Positions 8,660 through 17,336 of a stretch of 64,000 nucleotides of DNA are shown here, piece by piece. Below the pieces are notes generated by a model that saw only the letters and a list, made by a program, of their open reading frames with translations, did no database searches and had not been told where the DNA came from. The position numbers and the translations under genes were made by a program. The DNA lies in contig NZ_OZ032161.1 of assembly GCF_964026575.1 (NCBI RefSeq), positions 1,302,001 through 1,366,000 on the forward strand, written 5' to 3'. Numbering within the stretch: position 1 is the first letter of the stretch; each line of letters opens with the position of its first letter. The DNA is from Candidatus Tisiphia endosymbiont of Melanophora roralis. GTDB taxonomy: Bacteria > Pseudomonadota > Alphaproteobacteria > Rickettsiales > Rickettsiaceae.

Positions 8660-9615
8660 CAGCTGATTCCTGCCCTAAGTAAGTCATGGATATGAACAAT
8701 ACCAATCACCATATTATTTTCAGTTACTGGTATGCTAGTAATCGATTTACTATTCATTAGACCTAAAGCCTCTCCCGCTAATTTCGAAGGAGAAATTTGT
8801 TTTGGGTTAGAAGTCATTACATCGCTTGCATACTTCATATCTATTTTATCATTAATATGTCTACGCAAATCTCCATCTGTTATAATACCAACCAAACTCA
8901 AATCTTTATCTACCACTATAGCACATCCAAGACTCTTTTGATTCATAACCAATATAGTATCGGTAAATGAGGTATCAGCATATACTAAAGGCAACTGATC
9001 TTTCACCCGCATTAAGCTCTCTACCTTTATAAGATTCGCTCCAATCTTTCCTCCAGGATGATACAGCCGAAAATCATCTTCAGAAAAACCTCGTGCTTCA
9101 TGTACAGAAGTAGTAAGTGCATCTCCAAGAGATAACATCATTACTGAAGAAGTTGTTGGAGCGGCAATATAAGATGCTTCATTGATTCTTGGTATTAATA
9201 ATAGGAAATCGCTATTGATTGCTATAGTAGAGTTGGCATTCATAGTCATGGCAATTATTTTTATAGAAAATCTCTTACAATATTTCATTATATCAAATAA
9301 TTCTTTTGTCTCCCCTGAATTAGACAGCATGAATACTACATCATTGTCAGTTACCATACCAAGATCACCGTGGCTAGCCTCAGCTGGGTGCAGATAAAAA
9401 GCAGCCGTACCGGTAGAAGCAAAACTTGCTGCTATTTTATGAGCTATATAACCACTCTTTCCTATGCCGGTTAAAATAATCCTACCTTTATAGTTAATTA
9501 TATAATCTACTATATTGTTAAAATCACTAGGAATATTATTAGATAATTCAACTAATGCAGCAGATTCTTTTAATATAACCCTTTTGGCAACATCACAATG
9601 GTATGGTATTTTCAT
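8659..9615 (-). CDS. kdsD: Arabinose-5-phosphate isomerase (KdsD/KpsF)
   Basis: 318-aa enzyme converting ribulose-5-phosphate to arabinose-5-phosphate, the first step to Kdo. The N-terminal SIS domain shows GRIILTGIGKSGYIAHKIA near residue 45, TGTAAFYLHPAEASHGDLG near 72 and LSNSGETKEL near 99. Two CBS domains follow (from about 205 and 270). It heads the kdsD-lptC-lptA-lptB operon, and kdsA for the next Kdo step lies at 27455. Confidence 0.95.
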   Translation of the reverse strand: MKIPYHCDVAKRVILKESAALVELSNNIPSDFNNIVDYIINYKGRIILTGIGKSGYIAHKIAASFASTGTAAFYLHPAEASHGDLGMVTDNDVVFMLSNSGETKELFDIMKYCKRFSIKIIAMTMNANSTIAINSDFLLLIPRINEASYIAAPTTSSVMMLSLGDALTTSVHEARGFSEDDFRLYHPGGKIGANLIKVESLMRVKDQLPLVYADTSFTDTILVMNQKSLGCAIVVDKDLSLVGIITDGDLRRHINDKIDMKYASDVMTSNPKQISPSKLAGEALGLMNSKSITSIPVTENNMVIGIVHIHDLLRAGIS

Positions 9616-9678
9616 ATAGTGTCCGAATTGTTCAATGATGTTGTCGTAGCTAGAGGAATGACAGAATATTAGAACATA

Positions 9679-10287
9679 TTACACATCAAGCCTGACGCCG
9701 AGTGATACATTATGACCTTTATATGCTAATGATTTAATATGATTTTTTATTTCTTTTGTGCTACCAAAATCTTTCCAACTGTAAGCTGCTTCAACTTTTA
9801 CTCCTGGGGCTAACTTTGTAGCAGCTCCAAGAGTAAGCTGGTAGACTAGGTTATTTTTTTTACCACTAGAAACTGATACACCATTATTCTTAGTAATTTG
9901 GTTTTTCAGTTGACCAACTCCAGCACCAGCACCAACAAAAAATTCACAAATACTTATATCAACAATATCCACATAACCATTAAGCATTAAAGTAGCAATT
10001 TGAGGCTTAATTTTTGAGTCTGTACCGGCAAAAGAATGCTTAGATTGATGATTAGCAATCCAAGCAAGCATGAGATCAGCTCTAACATTATTTAGAATAT
10101 AATAACCCAAACCTCCGCCAAGAAACATAGCGGTATTTTGCTTTAATTTTTTATCATTTAACTTAATATTAGCCATTTTATTCGCCCCAACCTCTGCTTT
10201 CAAATAAAATTGATTTTCAATAGCCAAAGAGGAAACAGAGAATAAAAGTGAAATAGCTGTAATCGTTACTAAGAGTAAATGTTTCAT
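9679..10287 (-). CDS. Outer-membrane beta-barrel surface protein (porin/Adr-like), paralogue A
   Basis: 202 aa with a signal peptide (MKHLLLVTITAISLLFSVSSLA). The body has amphipathic strands: FYLKAEVGANKMANIK near 27, GGGLGYYILNNVRADL, GAGAGVGQLK, VKVEAAYSWKDFG and a last strand GHNVSLGVRLDV ending in an aliphatic/charged pattern. It resembles the opacity-like barrels of rickettsiae that include the adhesins Adr1/Adr2. It is paralogous to the gene at 10438, with matching AYSWKDFG/AYSWRDYG and GHN-L/V motifs. Adhesin role not shown by sequence alone. Confidence 0.8.
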   Translation of the reverse strand: MKHLLLVTITAISLLFSVSSLAIENQFYLKAEVGANKMANIKLNDKKLKQNTAMFLGGGLGYYILNNVRADLMLAWIANHQSKHSFAGTDSKIKPQIATLMLNGYVDIVDISICEFFVGAGAGVGQLKNQITKNNGVSVSSGKKNNLVYQLTLGAATKLAPGVKVEAAYSWKDFGSTKEIKNHIKSLAYKGHNVSLGVRLDV

Positions 10288-10368
10288 AATTCTATTTTTT
10301 AATTTACAGCTTACTATAAATTAAACTAATCCGCTAGCTTATTTTCAAGATCACCCTACAAATAACAA

Positions 10369-10403
10369 AAGAAGAGGGTTACTAAAAGCCCTCTTCTTTT
10401 GTA
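10369..10403 (-). terminator. Intrinsic terminator after the second barrel gene
   Basis: AAGAAGAGGG-TTACTAAAAG-CCCTCTTCTTTT forms a 10-bp stem flanked by A and T runs. It lies 35 bp past the stop of the 10438-11133 gene and could act in both directions. Confidence 0.8.
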
Positions 10404-10437
10404 GAACAAAAATAATAAATCTATAAATTATTTACTA

Positions 10438-11133
10438 TTAGATATCAAATCTTAAGCCAGCCATTAAATTGTGACCTCTGTAAGCAGTTTTAGGTAGTTT
10501 TACAGTCTCCTTCTTATCTTTATTTTTAGAATTTGATTCTCCATAATCTCTCCAGCTATAGGCAAGCTCAACATTCACACCATCAGCCACATTAGCAGAA
10601 GCACCAACAGTCAACTGATAAGCAAAATTATTAGCGGGTTTCTTAGTTACAGAACCTTCCGATAGCTTTTTACTGTCTTTAGTTCTTTCCACACTTATCT
10701 TTTCTTTTACTTGAGCCATACCAATACCTGCTCCGGCAAAGAATTTAGCAAAACCTGCATCATACAAATCAACATAACCACTGAGCAATAATGACATCAC
10801 TTGTCCTTTAGCTGTCGCTTTTTCAGTTGCACCCGAAGTTTTAGATATAGAATTAGTAAATTCTGGATTGACTAGGAAATCAAGTGTCAATTCTGCTCTA
10901 ACATTATCCATGGCATAATAACCAGCACCAAGACCCAAAATCGCGTTAGTTTTAGATTTTAATTTCAAGCTATCTTCTTTCTTTATTTCAACATCATCCC
11001 ATTTCATTTTCGTATTATTCAACTTAGTCGCACCACCTTCGGCTTTAATATAAAACTGCCCTACATCTGCAAAAGATGTAGCAGAAGTTAAAAGAGCCGT
11101 ACTTGTAGCAGCGATTAAAAACAACTTTTTCAT
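10438..11133 (-). CDS. Outer-membrane beta-barrel surface protein (porin/Adr-like), paralogue B
   Basis: 231 aa. Signal peptide MKKLFLIAATSTALLTSATSFA is followed by strands FYIKAEGGATKLNN, LGLGAGYYAMDNVRAELTL, LLLSGYVDLYDAGFAKFFAGAG, VNVELAYSWRDYG and a closing strand GHNLMAGLRFDI. Lys/Glu/Ser-rich loops probably face outward. It precedes its paralogue at 9679 on the same strand, but a strong terminator lies between them, so they are likely separate transcripts. Family assignment good, role inferred. Confidence 0.82.
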   Translation of the reverse strand: MKKLFLIAATSTALLTSATSFADVGQFYIKAEGGATKLNNTKMKWDDVEIKKEDSLKLKSKTNAILGLGAGYYAMDNVRAELTLDFLVNPEFTNSISKTSGATEKATAKGQVMSLLLSGYVDLYDAGFAKFFAGAGIGMAQVKEKISVERTKDSKKLSEGSVTKKPANNFAYQLTVGASANVADGVNVELAYSWRDYGESNSKNKDKKETVKLPKTAYRGHNLMAGLRFDI

Positions 11134-11413
11134 AATATTTCTCCTTAAATTATATAGACAAGAATCCCCTTATTAGATTCTCAAATAAGGCCCGTGAAAC
11201 ACAAATCTCTCCAAATCCCACTTAGACCACCTAGTTCGGTATATATAGCATACTATTTCCCTTAGGGCAAACTAAAAACTATTATGAGCATTAATCAATA
11301 GTGTTATAGAGATACTTTGTGGTAATAAAAACACAATAGACTGATCTATAGTTAACCCGCAAATGTTTAAGCCATAGTAATGGTGATAGAATTTATGCCA
11401 TTGCCCTGATATT
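11134..11413. other. Upstream region of the barrel gene
   Basis: No gene seen. It holds the promoter side of the 10438-11133 gene (AT-rich tracts around 11240-11260 on the minus strand) and no strong repeat. Confidence 0.4.
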
Positions 11414-11457
11414 ACGCGAATTCAGGATAAGAATTTGTCAATTCTTATCCCTAATTT
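11414..11457. repeat. Solo hairpin repeat
   Basis: ACGCGAATTCAGGATAAG pairs with its complement across a TTGTC loop. It matches hairpin H1/H5 of the five-hairpin element, standing alone. It lies 2-3 bp beyond the stop of the RNHCP gene on the minus strand and might serve as its terminator. Confidence 0.8.
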
Positions 11458-11459
11458 AT

Positions 11460-11765
11460 TCAGGCATAACTGAAAATATCTAGCAAATTCTCTACGCTAT
11501 CTGTGTTCGCAAGCTTGTTATTTTTATATTCTCCACATTTAAGACATTTATGGGTTAGAATTATGCCCTTTTTACTATCGAGTTTATAGGAAACTGGCTG
11601 CATTAGTCCGTTACATCTAGAAGCTCTATCCCCAGGGTTAATATCCACATGCTTGCTGTAGAAGCATGTTGAACAATGGTTAGTATAACCATTTCCTTGT
11701 ACCAATTCACTACATATCTCACAAATAAAATCTTCTTTATTTCTGTAAAACCTTTTTGTAACCAT
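11460..11765 (-). CDS. RNHCP domain protein (zinc-ribbon-like)
   Basis: 101-aa protein with two Cys pairs: CEICSELV...NHCSTC near residues 16-36 and CLKCGEYKNN near 78. PGDRASRCNGLMQP lies between. This order (CxxC, NHCP-like, PGDR..C.G.M.P, HxCxxCG) matches the RNHCP family, with the Pro of NHCP replaced by Ser here. A metal-binding role is likely, but no pathway is known to me. It stands alone between a solo hairpin and a MITE. Confidence 0.75.
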   Translation of the reverse strand: MVTKRFYRNKEDFICEICSELVQGNGYTNHCSTCFYSKHVDINPGDRASRCNGLMQPVSYKLDSKKGIILTHKCLKCGEYKNNKLANTDSVENLLDIFSYA

Positions 11766-11839
11766 TCTTTAACTTTTTTTAATTTTTTTTGGCAACACAT
11801 GCTATTTTTTTAGACCCCCTACCTACGCAGGGAACACCC

Positions 11840-12033
11840 CACAACTGTTGAAAGTTAAAAAACCGTCATTGCGAGGAGACCGTAGGTCGACGAAGCAATT
11901 GTAAGTTAAAAGTATGATATCCATATGACAAGCTTCATGGATTGCCACGCTCACGTACGTTCGCTCGCTAATAGACGGTTTAAGCCTTATAACAACGCTT
12001 CGTAATGACGATTTTTAACTTTCAACAGTTGTG
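11840..12033. repeat. MITE-like element with ~20-bp terminal inverted repeats (copy 1)
   Basis: Ends ACAACTGTTGAAAGTTAAAA and TTTTAACTTTCAACAGTTGT. Inside are the palindromic pieces GTCATTGCGAGGAGACCGTA and CTCACGTACGTTCGCTCGC. Five other copies occur in the window. No clear flanking duplication at this copy; the flanks belong to other repeats. Confidence 0.85.
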
Positions 12034-12093
12034 CTTTGGTCGCGGGAACGCCAATTCTTGAAGTTCTACCTGAGTATACATCGATATTTGAGG

Positions 12094-12873
12094 TTAACTA
12101 ATGATAGCAACAACGGGTATATGATCAGAAGGCTTAATTTTTGTTCGTAAACTATAATGCATGTAACAATCATTTAGATAATCTGCAACATTGCTTGATG
12201 CAAGTATCATATCAATACGCATACCTTTATTTTGTTCGAAGCAACCTGCTCTATAATCCCACCAAGAGAATTCTTGCTTAGTAGGATTTGATAATCTATA
12301 TAAATCCTCAAAACTAGAATTTAAAATAATTCTCAGTCGTTGTTTTTCTTCACTAGTAAAACAAGTAATATTTTGTAACTCTTTTGCGGAGTATACGTCA
12401 ATATCAAAAGGAGCAATATTAAAATCTCCTCCAACTATCACCTTAGTATCAAGAGATCTCTTGGATTCGAAGTAATTAATTAAATTGTCATAAAATTCTA
12501 ATTTCATTTTAAATTTATCACTACCTACCAATGAACCGTTAGGTGCATATAATGAAGTGATACTACAAAAACCTATAGGAGTTTGTAGAGATATTTCTAT
12601 AATCCGTGCTTGATTAGTACAATTAATACCCGGAAAGTCTTTTACCACTTCATCAGCTGGAAACTTTGATAAGATAGCCACACCATTATAGGATTTCTGA
12701 CCATACACATAGAAATTATACGCTAGATCTGATAGTTCATCAAAAGGAAACTTATCAGTCTCACACTTGATTTCTTGTAACAAAACAATGTCTGGATCTA
12801 CTTCTGTTAAAAAGTCCCGTAAATGTTGTAGTCTTATTCTTATAGAATTAATATTCCAAGTAGCTATTTTCAT
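12094..12873 (-). CDS. xthA: Exodeoxyribonuclease III
   Basis: 259-aa EEP-fold nuclease acting as AP endonuclease and 3'-5' exonuclease in base excision repair. Motifs: ATWNINSIRIRL near residue 4, LLQEIKCE with the metal-binding Glu near 34, VGGDFNIAPFDIDVY near 142 and a final SDHIPVVA carrying the catalytic Asp-His near 248. Length is normal. A half-hairpin repeat begins within a few bases upstream of the start, so the promoter must lie in or beyond a repeat. Confidence 0.95.
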   Translation of the reverse strand: MKIATWNINSIRIRLQHLRDFLTEVDPDIVLLQEIKCETDKFPFDELSDLAYNFYVYGQKSYNGVAILSKFPADEVVKDFPGINCTNQARIIEISLQTPIGFCSITSLYAPNGSLVGSDKFKMKLEFYDNLINYFESKRSLDTKVIVGGDFNIAPFDIDVYSAKELQNITCFTSEEKQRLRIILNSSFEDLYRLSNPTKQEFSWWDYRAGCFEQNKGMRIDMILASSNVADYLNDCYMHYSLRTKIKPSDHIPVVAIIS

Positions 12874-12875
12874 TT

Positions 12876-13082
12876 CTAATTCTTATCCCAAATTGGCTTT
12901 AATATTAGTAAATACACCTTCTCTACACGTCATTGCGAGCGAATGTACATGAGCGTGGCAATCCATGAAGCTTGTCATATGGATTGCTTCGTCGACCTAC
13001 GGCCTCCTCGCAATGACATGATTTAACAATCAGATGCAGAGCAGCCTCAAATCTGATTGTTTCGATAATTTCACCGAATTTT
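12876..13082. repeat. Inverted, scrambled copy of the five-hairpin element with a foreign palindrome in the middle
   Basis: The left part matches the reverse complement of the H4-H5 junction (TTCTTATCCCAAATTGGC). The right part is the reverse complement of H2 and its spacer (AACAATCAGATGCAGAGCAG, then TTTCGATAATTTCACCGAAT). In place of H3-H4 lies a different palindrome running from GTCATTGCGAGCGAATG to CTCCTCGCAATGAC. Confidence 0.75.
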
Positions 13083-13548
13083 ACATCGGCTTAAAAACCA
13101 TTAAAAAGAAAATAATAACTAGGCTGATAAATGCTGGCCAGCCAAGATAAAACCATAAATTAAATAATTTATAATACTGTGCTGGTAATTGCTCATTATT
13201 TTTTAATGTTCTGACTGCAATATTCCGTAATTGTATTTGAATCCATACTACTGGTAGCCAACATGCTCCTGTAATAGCGTATCCTAAATAAGTTAAAACA
13301 AGCCATAAATCAAAGAAATCATATCCAACTATATTGATTAATATTATGCCGCTAATTGGTTGAATAATAGCACTAGTGGTAGTAAAGAGAAAATCGGCAA
13401 TAACCGTAGTACGTGCTGCATAAACTTTGGCTGCTAAATCCCCAGTTTTATTCGCCCACCACATAAAAAAAGCAATACCAATACCTGTACCAAACAAAAT
13501 AGTAGAGCTAATGATGTGAATAGTTTTGACGACAGAATACCAATCCAT
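13081..13548 (-). CDS. DUF2269-type integral membrane protein
   Basis: 155 aa with four hydrophobic segments (about 10-30, 48-75, 80-103 and 130-153). The N-terminal WYSVVKTIHIISSTILFGTGIG and WLVLTYLGYAITGACWLPVVWIQ are typical of the DUF2269 family, which has no firm function. Its start overlaps the stop of the upstream SDR-DoxX gene by one base, so the pair is translationally coupled and probably acts together at the inner membrane. Confidence 0.75.
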   Translation of the reverse strand: MDWYSVVKTIHIISSTILFGTGIGIAFFMWWANKTGDLAAKVYAARTTVIADFLFTTTSAIIQPISGIILINIVGYDFFDLWLVLTYLGYAITGACWLPVVWIQIQLRNIAVRTLKNNEQLPAQYYKLFNLWFYLGWPAFISLVIIFFLMVFKPM

Positions 13549-14840
13549 TATTTATCCTTTTCTATAGCAAGTAGGACAAGAGTAAGAAGTATTATGGGAA
13601 TATTTTTAGTAAGTGACCCCAAGGGGTCTAGCCATAAATCAGGCTTAAGAAAGGTTAGAAAAAATGTATAAGCTAGCATTAATAAAATCTGTAGTATACA
13701 TACTCCTATAATTCTTGGCTTGATCATCATCAGAGTTCCAAGAATTATATCAGCAAGACAGCTTGAATATAACATAACTTGTGCAATTTGCTTGCTAAAT
13801 CCTAACTCTGTTATTATTTTCAGACCTCGTTCTGAAGTAAAAACCCCTGTAATGACGCCTGTCATAATCCAAAATAAACCTAAAATGATTTTTAATAGTG
13901 GTTTCAACAAAAAAAGTCTTGCATGCCATAGTGATTGGACAGTAAGAGGTTCAGTGGCTAATCCTTGCTCAAAACTTCTTGGAACAACAGAAGTAAAATT
14001 GATAAAGTCTTTCTTATCTGCAATATTCGGCTGTAATAACATATTATATGAAGTGCTATTAAGTGGTCCTATACTAAAAAAGTCTCCTAACTTAGCTGCA
14101 ATTCTAATGAATATTAAAGGAATCTTTATTAGCCTGGCAGTGTCTAGACCAAGCCAGCTCCTAAAATTAATCAATATATCTTTTACTGTAACTATTTCTG
14201 GACCAACTATTTTTAATACTCTACAAATTTTTCCTTCTCTTTTAGTACAATTAACAACCACTTTAGTTAAGTCATCCATATGTATTGGTTGGAATTGTTG
14301 TGATCCATCTCCTATTAAAGGAATAAACCAAGGTAAAGCTGCAAGAGATCTAAATAATGAAGTGCCTCCATAACAACCACTTGTATACACAAGCGATGGT
14401 TGTAAAATCACCCAATCAATATTTTTTAAAGTTTTTAAATAATTGTCAATTTTTTTCTTTGTTATAGCATAGTCAGTAGTTTTCTCATTATCTATACCAA
14501 GAGCTGAAATATGAATAATTCTTTTTACTTTAGCTAAAATACATGCATCAAATAAAGCTTTTGGACCAAAGAAATGAACATTCTCTATTTTGTTGTTATT
14601 AGTTGAAGTTAACACTCCGGATACATTAATGACTACATCAATATTTTGTAAATTGTTAAGCCACTTTTGTTGATCAGTATCATTGTTAAAATCACAAGCT
14701 AAAATTTCTAGGTTAGGGAATTTTCTTTTAGTAGCTTTTATATCTCTAACTGCACAAACTACATCATGATTATCTTTTAATAACTCAGCGGTGATATATG
14801 AACCAATAAAACCATTAGCACCTACTACTAAAACTTTCAC
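13548..14840 (-). CDS. SDR-family NAD(P)-binding protein fused to a DoxX-like membrane domain
   Basis: About 430 aa from the chosen GTG start at 14840, which has a strong Shine-Dalgarno (GAGAGGATAGG). An in-frame ATG at 14942 would add 34 residues encoded partly by a palindromic repeat and is unlikely. The N-terminal Rossmann motif VVGANGFIGSYI and the atypical-SDR pattern (YAITKKKID) give an NAD-dependent epimerase/dehydratase-like domain. The last ~130 residues contain four hydrophobic segments resembling DoxX. Coupled to the DUF2269 gene. Substrate unknown. Confidence 0.8.
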   Translation of the reverse strand: MKVLVVGANGFIGSYITAELLKDNHDVVCAVRDIKATKRKFPNLEILACDFNNDTDQQKWLNNLQNIDVVINVSGVLTSTNNNKIENVHFFGPKALFDACILAKVKRIIHISALGIDNEKTTDYAITKKKIDNYLKTLKNIDWVILQPSLVYTSGCYGGTSLFRSLAALPWFIPLIGDGSQQFQPIHMDDLTKVVVNCTKREGKICRVLKIVGPEIVTVKDILINFRSWLGLDTARLIKIPLIFIRIAAKLGDFFSIGPLNSTSYNMLLQPNIADKKDFINFTSVVPRSFEQGLATEPLTVQSLWHARLFLLKPLLKIILGLFWIMTGVITGVFTSERGLKIITELGFSKQIAQVMLYSSCLADIILGTLMMIKPRIIGVCILQILLMLAYTFFLTFLKPDLWLDPLGSLTKNIPIILLTLVLLAIEKDK

Positions 14841-14890
14841 CCTATCCTCTCTATAACATAGCAAATTCAAATCAACTGATTGTATAAACC

Positions 14891-15136
14891 TCAATTTCGG
14901 ATTAATTTCATTAATCCGAAATTGGAATGAGAAAGTAAACAATCAGGCTTAAAGCGGTTTGACGCCTGATTGTTAAATATTTCATTTGCTAATAATCTTA
15001 TTTTTATATAAATAAAAATAAGATTATTAGCGATAATAGATTAAAATGCATTCGTAGAAGCGCTTCAAGAATGCATTTTTCTGATATTATAGCCAGTTTT
15101 GGATTAAAATTAAAAATTTTAATCCAAAACTGAGGT
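14891..15136. repeat. Five-hairpin composite repeat, diverged copy with rewritten stems
   Basis: Same order of five hairpins. H1 (AATTTCGGATTAAT), H3 (GCTAATAATCTTATTTTTAT) and H5 (AGTTTTGGATTAAAATT) have stem sequences unlike copies 1, 2 and 4 yet are still self-complementary. H2 shows paired changes (CAGGC/GCCTG for CAGAT/ATCTG). H4 (AAAATGCATT) is unchanged. The spacers remain recognisable. Confidence 0.85.
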
Positions 15137-15385
15137 TATAATAACATAAAATAACTAAACACTAAGTACATTAATCTCAATTCGATATAAAAATTATTTA
15201 ACAAATTATATCATTTGGAAGCTCTTTCTTATTTATAAATTAATAATTTGATCTTGACAGGGTAATAGTTTTTATTAATATTACAGGTATATTCGATGCT
15301 TTTGAAGAATTGCCTTCGTAAATACTTGCGAATTCTTGATAGTAAAGTATATATAATAATCTAAATCAATAATTAAAGTAACAGT
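15137..15385 (+). promoter_or_regulatory. Promoter region of the RelA/SpoT-like gene
   Basis: TTGACA at 15254-15259 followed after 17 bp by AATATT (15277-15282) is a plausible sigma-70 promoter, about 100 bp upstream of the start. A weak inverted repeat (GAAGAATTGCCTTCG / GCGAATTCTTG) lies in the leader. Confidence 0.45.
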
Positions 15386-16060
15386 ATGCATTTTATGTTA
15401 TACGAGGATATTGATAATTTACACAATATCACTGATATTATTAGTACTAAATTGCAAGAGAATTTTATAGTAGCGAAGATATCTTGCAGATTAAAAGACC
15501 CTTATTCTATCGTAAAGAAGTTGGTAAGAAAAGGTATTGGTTTTTATCAATTAACTGACCTCATTGCTTTTAGAATTATAGTTGATACGCTAGAAGACTG
15601 TTATAAAGTACTGGATATTATTAATGATATATATCCTAGTAACCATGAAAAATATAAAGACTATATTGTTAATCCCAAAGATAACGGCTATAGTTCCTTG
15701 CATATTGTGACTACTATTGGTACATCTAGACGTAATGTGGAAATACAAGTACGGACTAGTCAAATGCATGATATAGCAGAGTTTGGCATCGCTAATCATG
15801 GTGAATATAAAGAAGCACAAGAAGCAAGGATAAAAAAATTATTTTCTCCAGAATTACTTAATATAATTGTTCTTCACATCGGACTAAATAATTTATATAA
15901 ACTTTTTGAACAATTTAATTGGACTATGTCTGAACTGGTTGCTTACGAACAAGAAATTAAAAATTTTTGGGATAATTTTCAAGATAACTTGCAAACAATA
16001 CAAGAACAATTTATAAAAGAAATAAATAATGTAGAACCGTTAGAGAGAAATTTTGTCTAA
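15386..16060 (+). CDS. Stand-alone RelA/SpoT-type (p)ppGpp synthetase domain protein
   Basis: 224 aa. The synthetase fold is recognised from ISCRLKDPYSIVKKLVRKG near 33, LTDLIAFRIIVDTLEDCYKVL near 57, KDYIVNPKDNGYSSLHIVT near 92 and VEIQVRTSQMHDIAEFGIANH near 118 (ExQxRT with its catalytic Glu). The HD hydrolase, TGS and ACT domains of full-length Rel are missing. The usual aromatic residue in the HWxYK segment is Gly here (NHGEYK). A separate hydrolase gene lies at 28978. Split spoT genes are typical of Rickettsia. Confidence 0.85.
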   Translation: MHFMLYEDIDNLHNITDIISTKLQENFIVAKISCRLKDPYSIVKKLVRKGIGFYQLTDLIAFRIIVDTLEDCYKVLDIINDIYPSNHEKYKDYIVNPKDNGYSSLHIVTTIGTSRRNVEIQVRTSQMHDIAEFGIANHGEYKEAQEARIKKLFSPELLNIIVLHIGLNNLYKLFEQFNWTMSELVAYEQEIKNFWDNFQDNLQTIQEQFIKEINNVEPLERNFV

Positions 16061-16235
16061 TTAATCCAAGGTTGGCGGTTGGCTATAGTCACTTCAGGAG
16101 GATTTGGTGCTAGGAGCGATGGAACGACGCCTATATGTAATAGGCGAGTGACGACGTCACCAACTTCTCATCAATTGACTATAACTCTATAAATATTTGT
16201 GGGTAATAGTAAACTCTACTGTCTAGAATAACGTC
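16061..16235. repeat. Palindromic repeat region downstream of the synthetase gene
   Basis: GGCTATAGTCACTTCAGGAG and the distal TCATCAATTGACTATAAC are imperfect inverted ends of a ~110-bp RPE-like element (16075-16190) with an inner CGCCTATATGTAATAGGCG. No gene seen. Confidence 0.55.
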
Positions 16236-16418
16236 CATAACTGTCGAAAGTTAAGAAATCGTCATTGCGATGAGCTTTGTAAGCCCTAAACCGTCTATTA
16301 GCGAGGAGTCGCTGTAAGCGACGATGTGGCAATCTTGTGAAGAAGAGTTTACTTCATAAGATCGCCACGGCGTCTGTCAACGCCTCGCGATGACGATTTT
16401 TAACTTTCAACAGTTATG
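16236..16418. repeat. MITE-like element with 10-bp flanking duplication (copy 2)
   Basis: Ends CATAACTGTCGAAAGTTAAG and TTTTTAACTTTCAACAGTTATG. Flanks GAATAACGTC and GGATAACATC match at 8 of 10 positions, consistent with an old 10-bp target duplication. Inside is GTCGCTGTAAGCGACGATGT and its partner. Confidence 0.8.
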
Positions 16419-16426
16419 GGATAACA

Positions 16427-17056
16427 TCAGAGTTGGTCATGCCAATCATTATAAAACTTGCCTAAATCAAGTCTTATTCTTTTCGATCGCTCAGCAGTGA
16501 TTATAGAATATATTGTTTCAAGAGTGGTATCAAAATCATCGTTAATAACCACGTAATCATATTGTTTGGCATAATACACTTCTTTAGTAGCCAATTTCAT
16601 ACGCAACTTTATTGATTCTTTACTATCTTGCCCTCTATTTTTAATTCGTTGTTGCAAAATACTAGGACTCGGTGGCAAAATAAAAATTGCAATTACATTT
16701 GGCAAGGTTTTTTTTATTAGCTTTGTACCTTGCCAATCTATATCAAACAAAACATCTAACCCTTGACTTAGTAAGTCTTCTACAACTTTTTTAGGTGTTC
16801 CATAATAATTATTGTAAATATTTGCATATTCAAGAAATGCATCTTGCTCAATTAATTTATTAAATTCCTCTTTGGTCTTGAAATAGTAACTTACTCCATC
16901 AACTTCATCTGTTCTTGGCCTTCTAGTAGTTGCAGAAACGGACAATCTAAGATTACTATCAATTTTTAAAACTGCTCTAGCTAAGCTAGATTTACCAGTA
17001 GCCGAGGGCGAAGACAAAATAATAGCTAATCCTTTACTTCTGAGAGATAGTAGCAT
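16427..17056 (-). CDS. gmk: Guanylate kinase
   Basis: 209-aa enzyme phosphorylating GMP to GDP. The P-loop is SSPSATGKSSL near residue 15 (the usual form is GPSGxGKST, so the Gly before GKS is Ala-Thr here). GMP-binding sequences SVSATTRRPR near 40 and GVSYYFKTKEEF near 53, FDIDWQG near 98 and the lid RIKNRGQDS near 136 are all present. It overlaps the small YdcH-like gene upstream by about 23 bp. Confidence 0.93.
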   Translation of the reverse strand: MLLSLRSKGLAIILSSPSATGKSSLARAVLKIDSNLRLSVSATTRRPRTDEVDGVSYYFKTKEEFNKLIEQDAFLEYANIYNNYYGTPKKVVEDLLSQGLDVLFDIDWQGTKLIKKTLPNVIAIFILPPSPSILQQRIKNRGQDSKESIKLRMKLATKEVYYAKQYDYVVINDDFDTTLETIYSIITAERSKRIRLDLGKFYNDWHDQL

Positions 17057-17219
17057 TCTTGGTGAAACCTTTATATAGCAATAGAATTTTATCTTTTAAT
17101 ATTAATTTTTGTTTCTTTAACTGCCTGACTTTAGTATTATCTTGCAAATGCAAAAATCCGGTATTTATTAGTCTTTCTAAATCATTATGTTTTTTTTGTA
17201 AACTTTGTATGTGGCTCAT
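17034..17219 (-). CDS. YdcH-like (DUF465) small coiled-coil protein
   Basis: 61 aa from ATG 17219; an upstream in-frame ATG at 17234 adds five residues. SHIQSLQKKHNDLERLI followed by KVRQLKKQKLILKDKILLL fits the DUF465/YdcH pattern of two short helices. Function unknown. The gene overlaps the start of gmk, so the two are probably coupled. Confidence 0.7.
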   Translation of the reverse strand: MSHIQSLQKKHNDLERLINTGFLHLQDNTKVRQLKKQKLILKDKILLLYKGFTKNATISQK

Positions 17220-17336
17220 GAGACTCATTTGCAAACTCCATAATCAGTTAAAAGCTTGGTTTTTTAGCTTGGTTTTTTGTAAACCAAGCATCATTTTAAT
17301 ATAAGCAAACACACTTTGAAAGGAAAAAATATAGCT

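Noticed and set aside
11603-11800. 65-aa minus-strand frame overlapping the RNHCP gene
   Set aside because: It overlaps a recognised Cys-rich family in another frame and has no recognisable features.
14841-14942. N-terminal extension of the SDR-DoxX protein
   Set aside because: It is encoded by hairpin sequence and precedes a well-placed Shine-Dalgarno and GTG at 14840, where the Rossmann fold starts.
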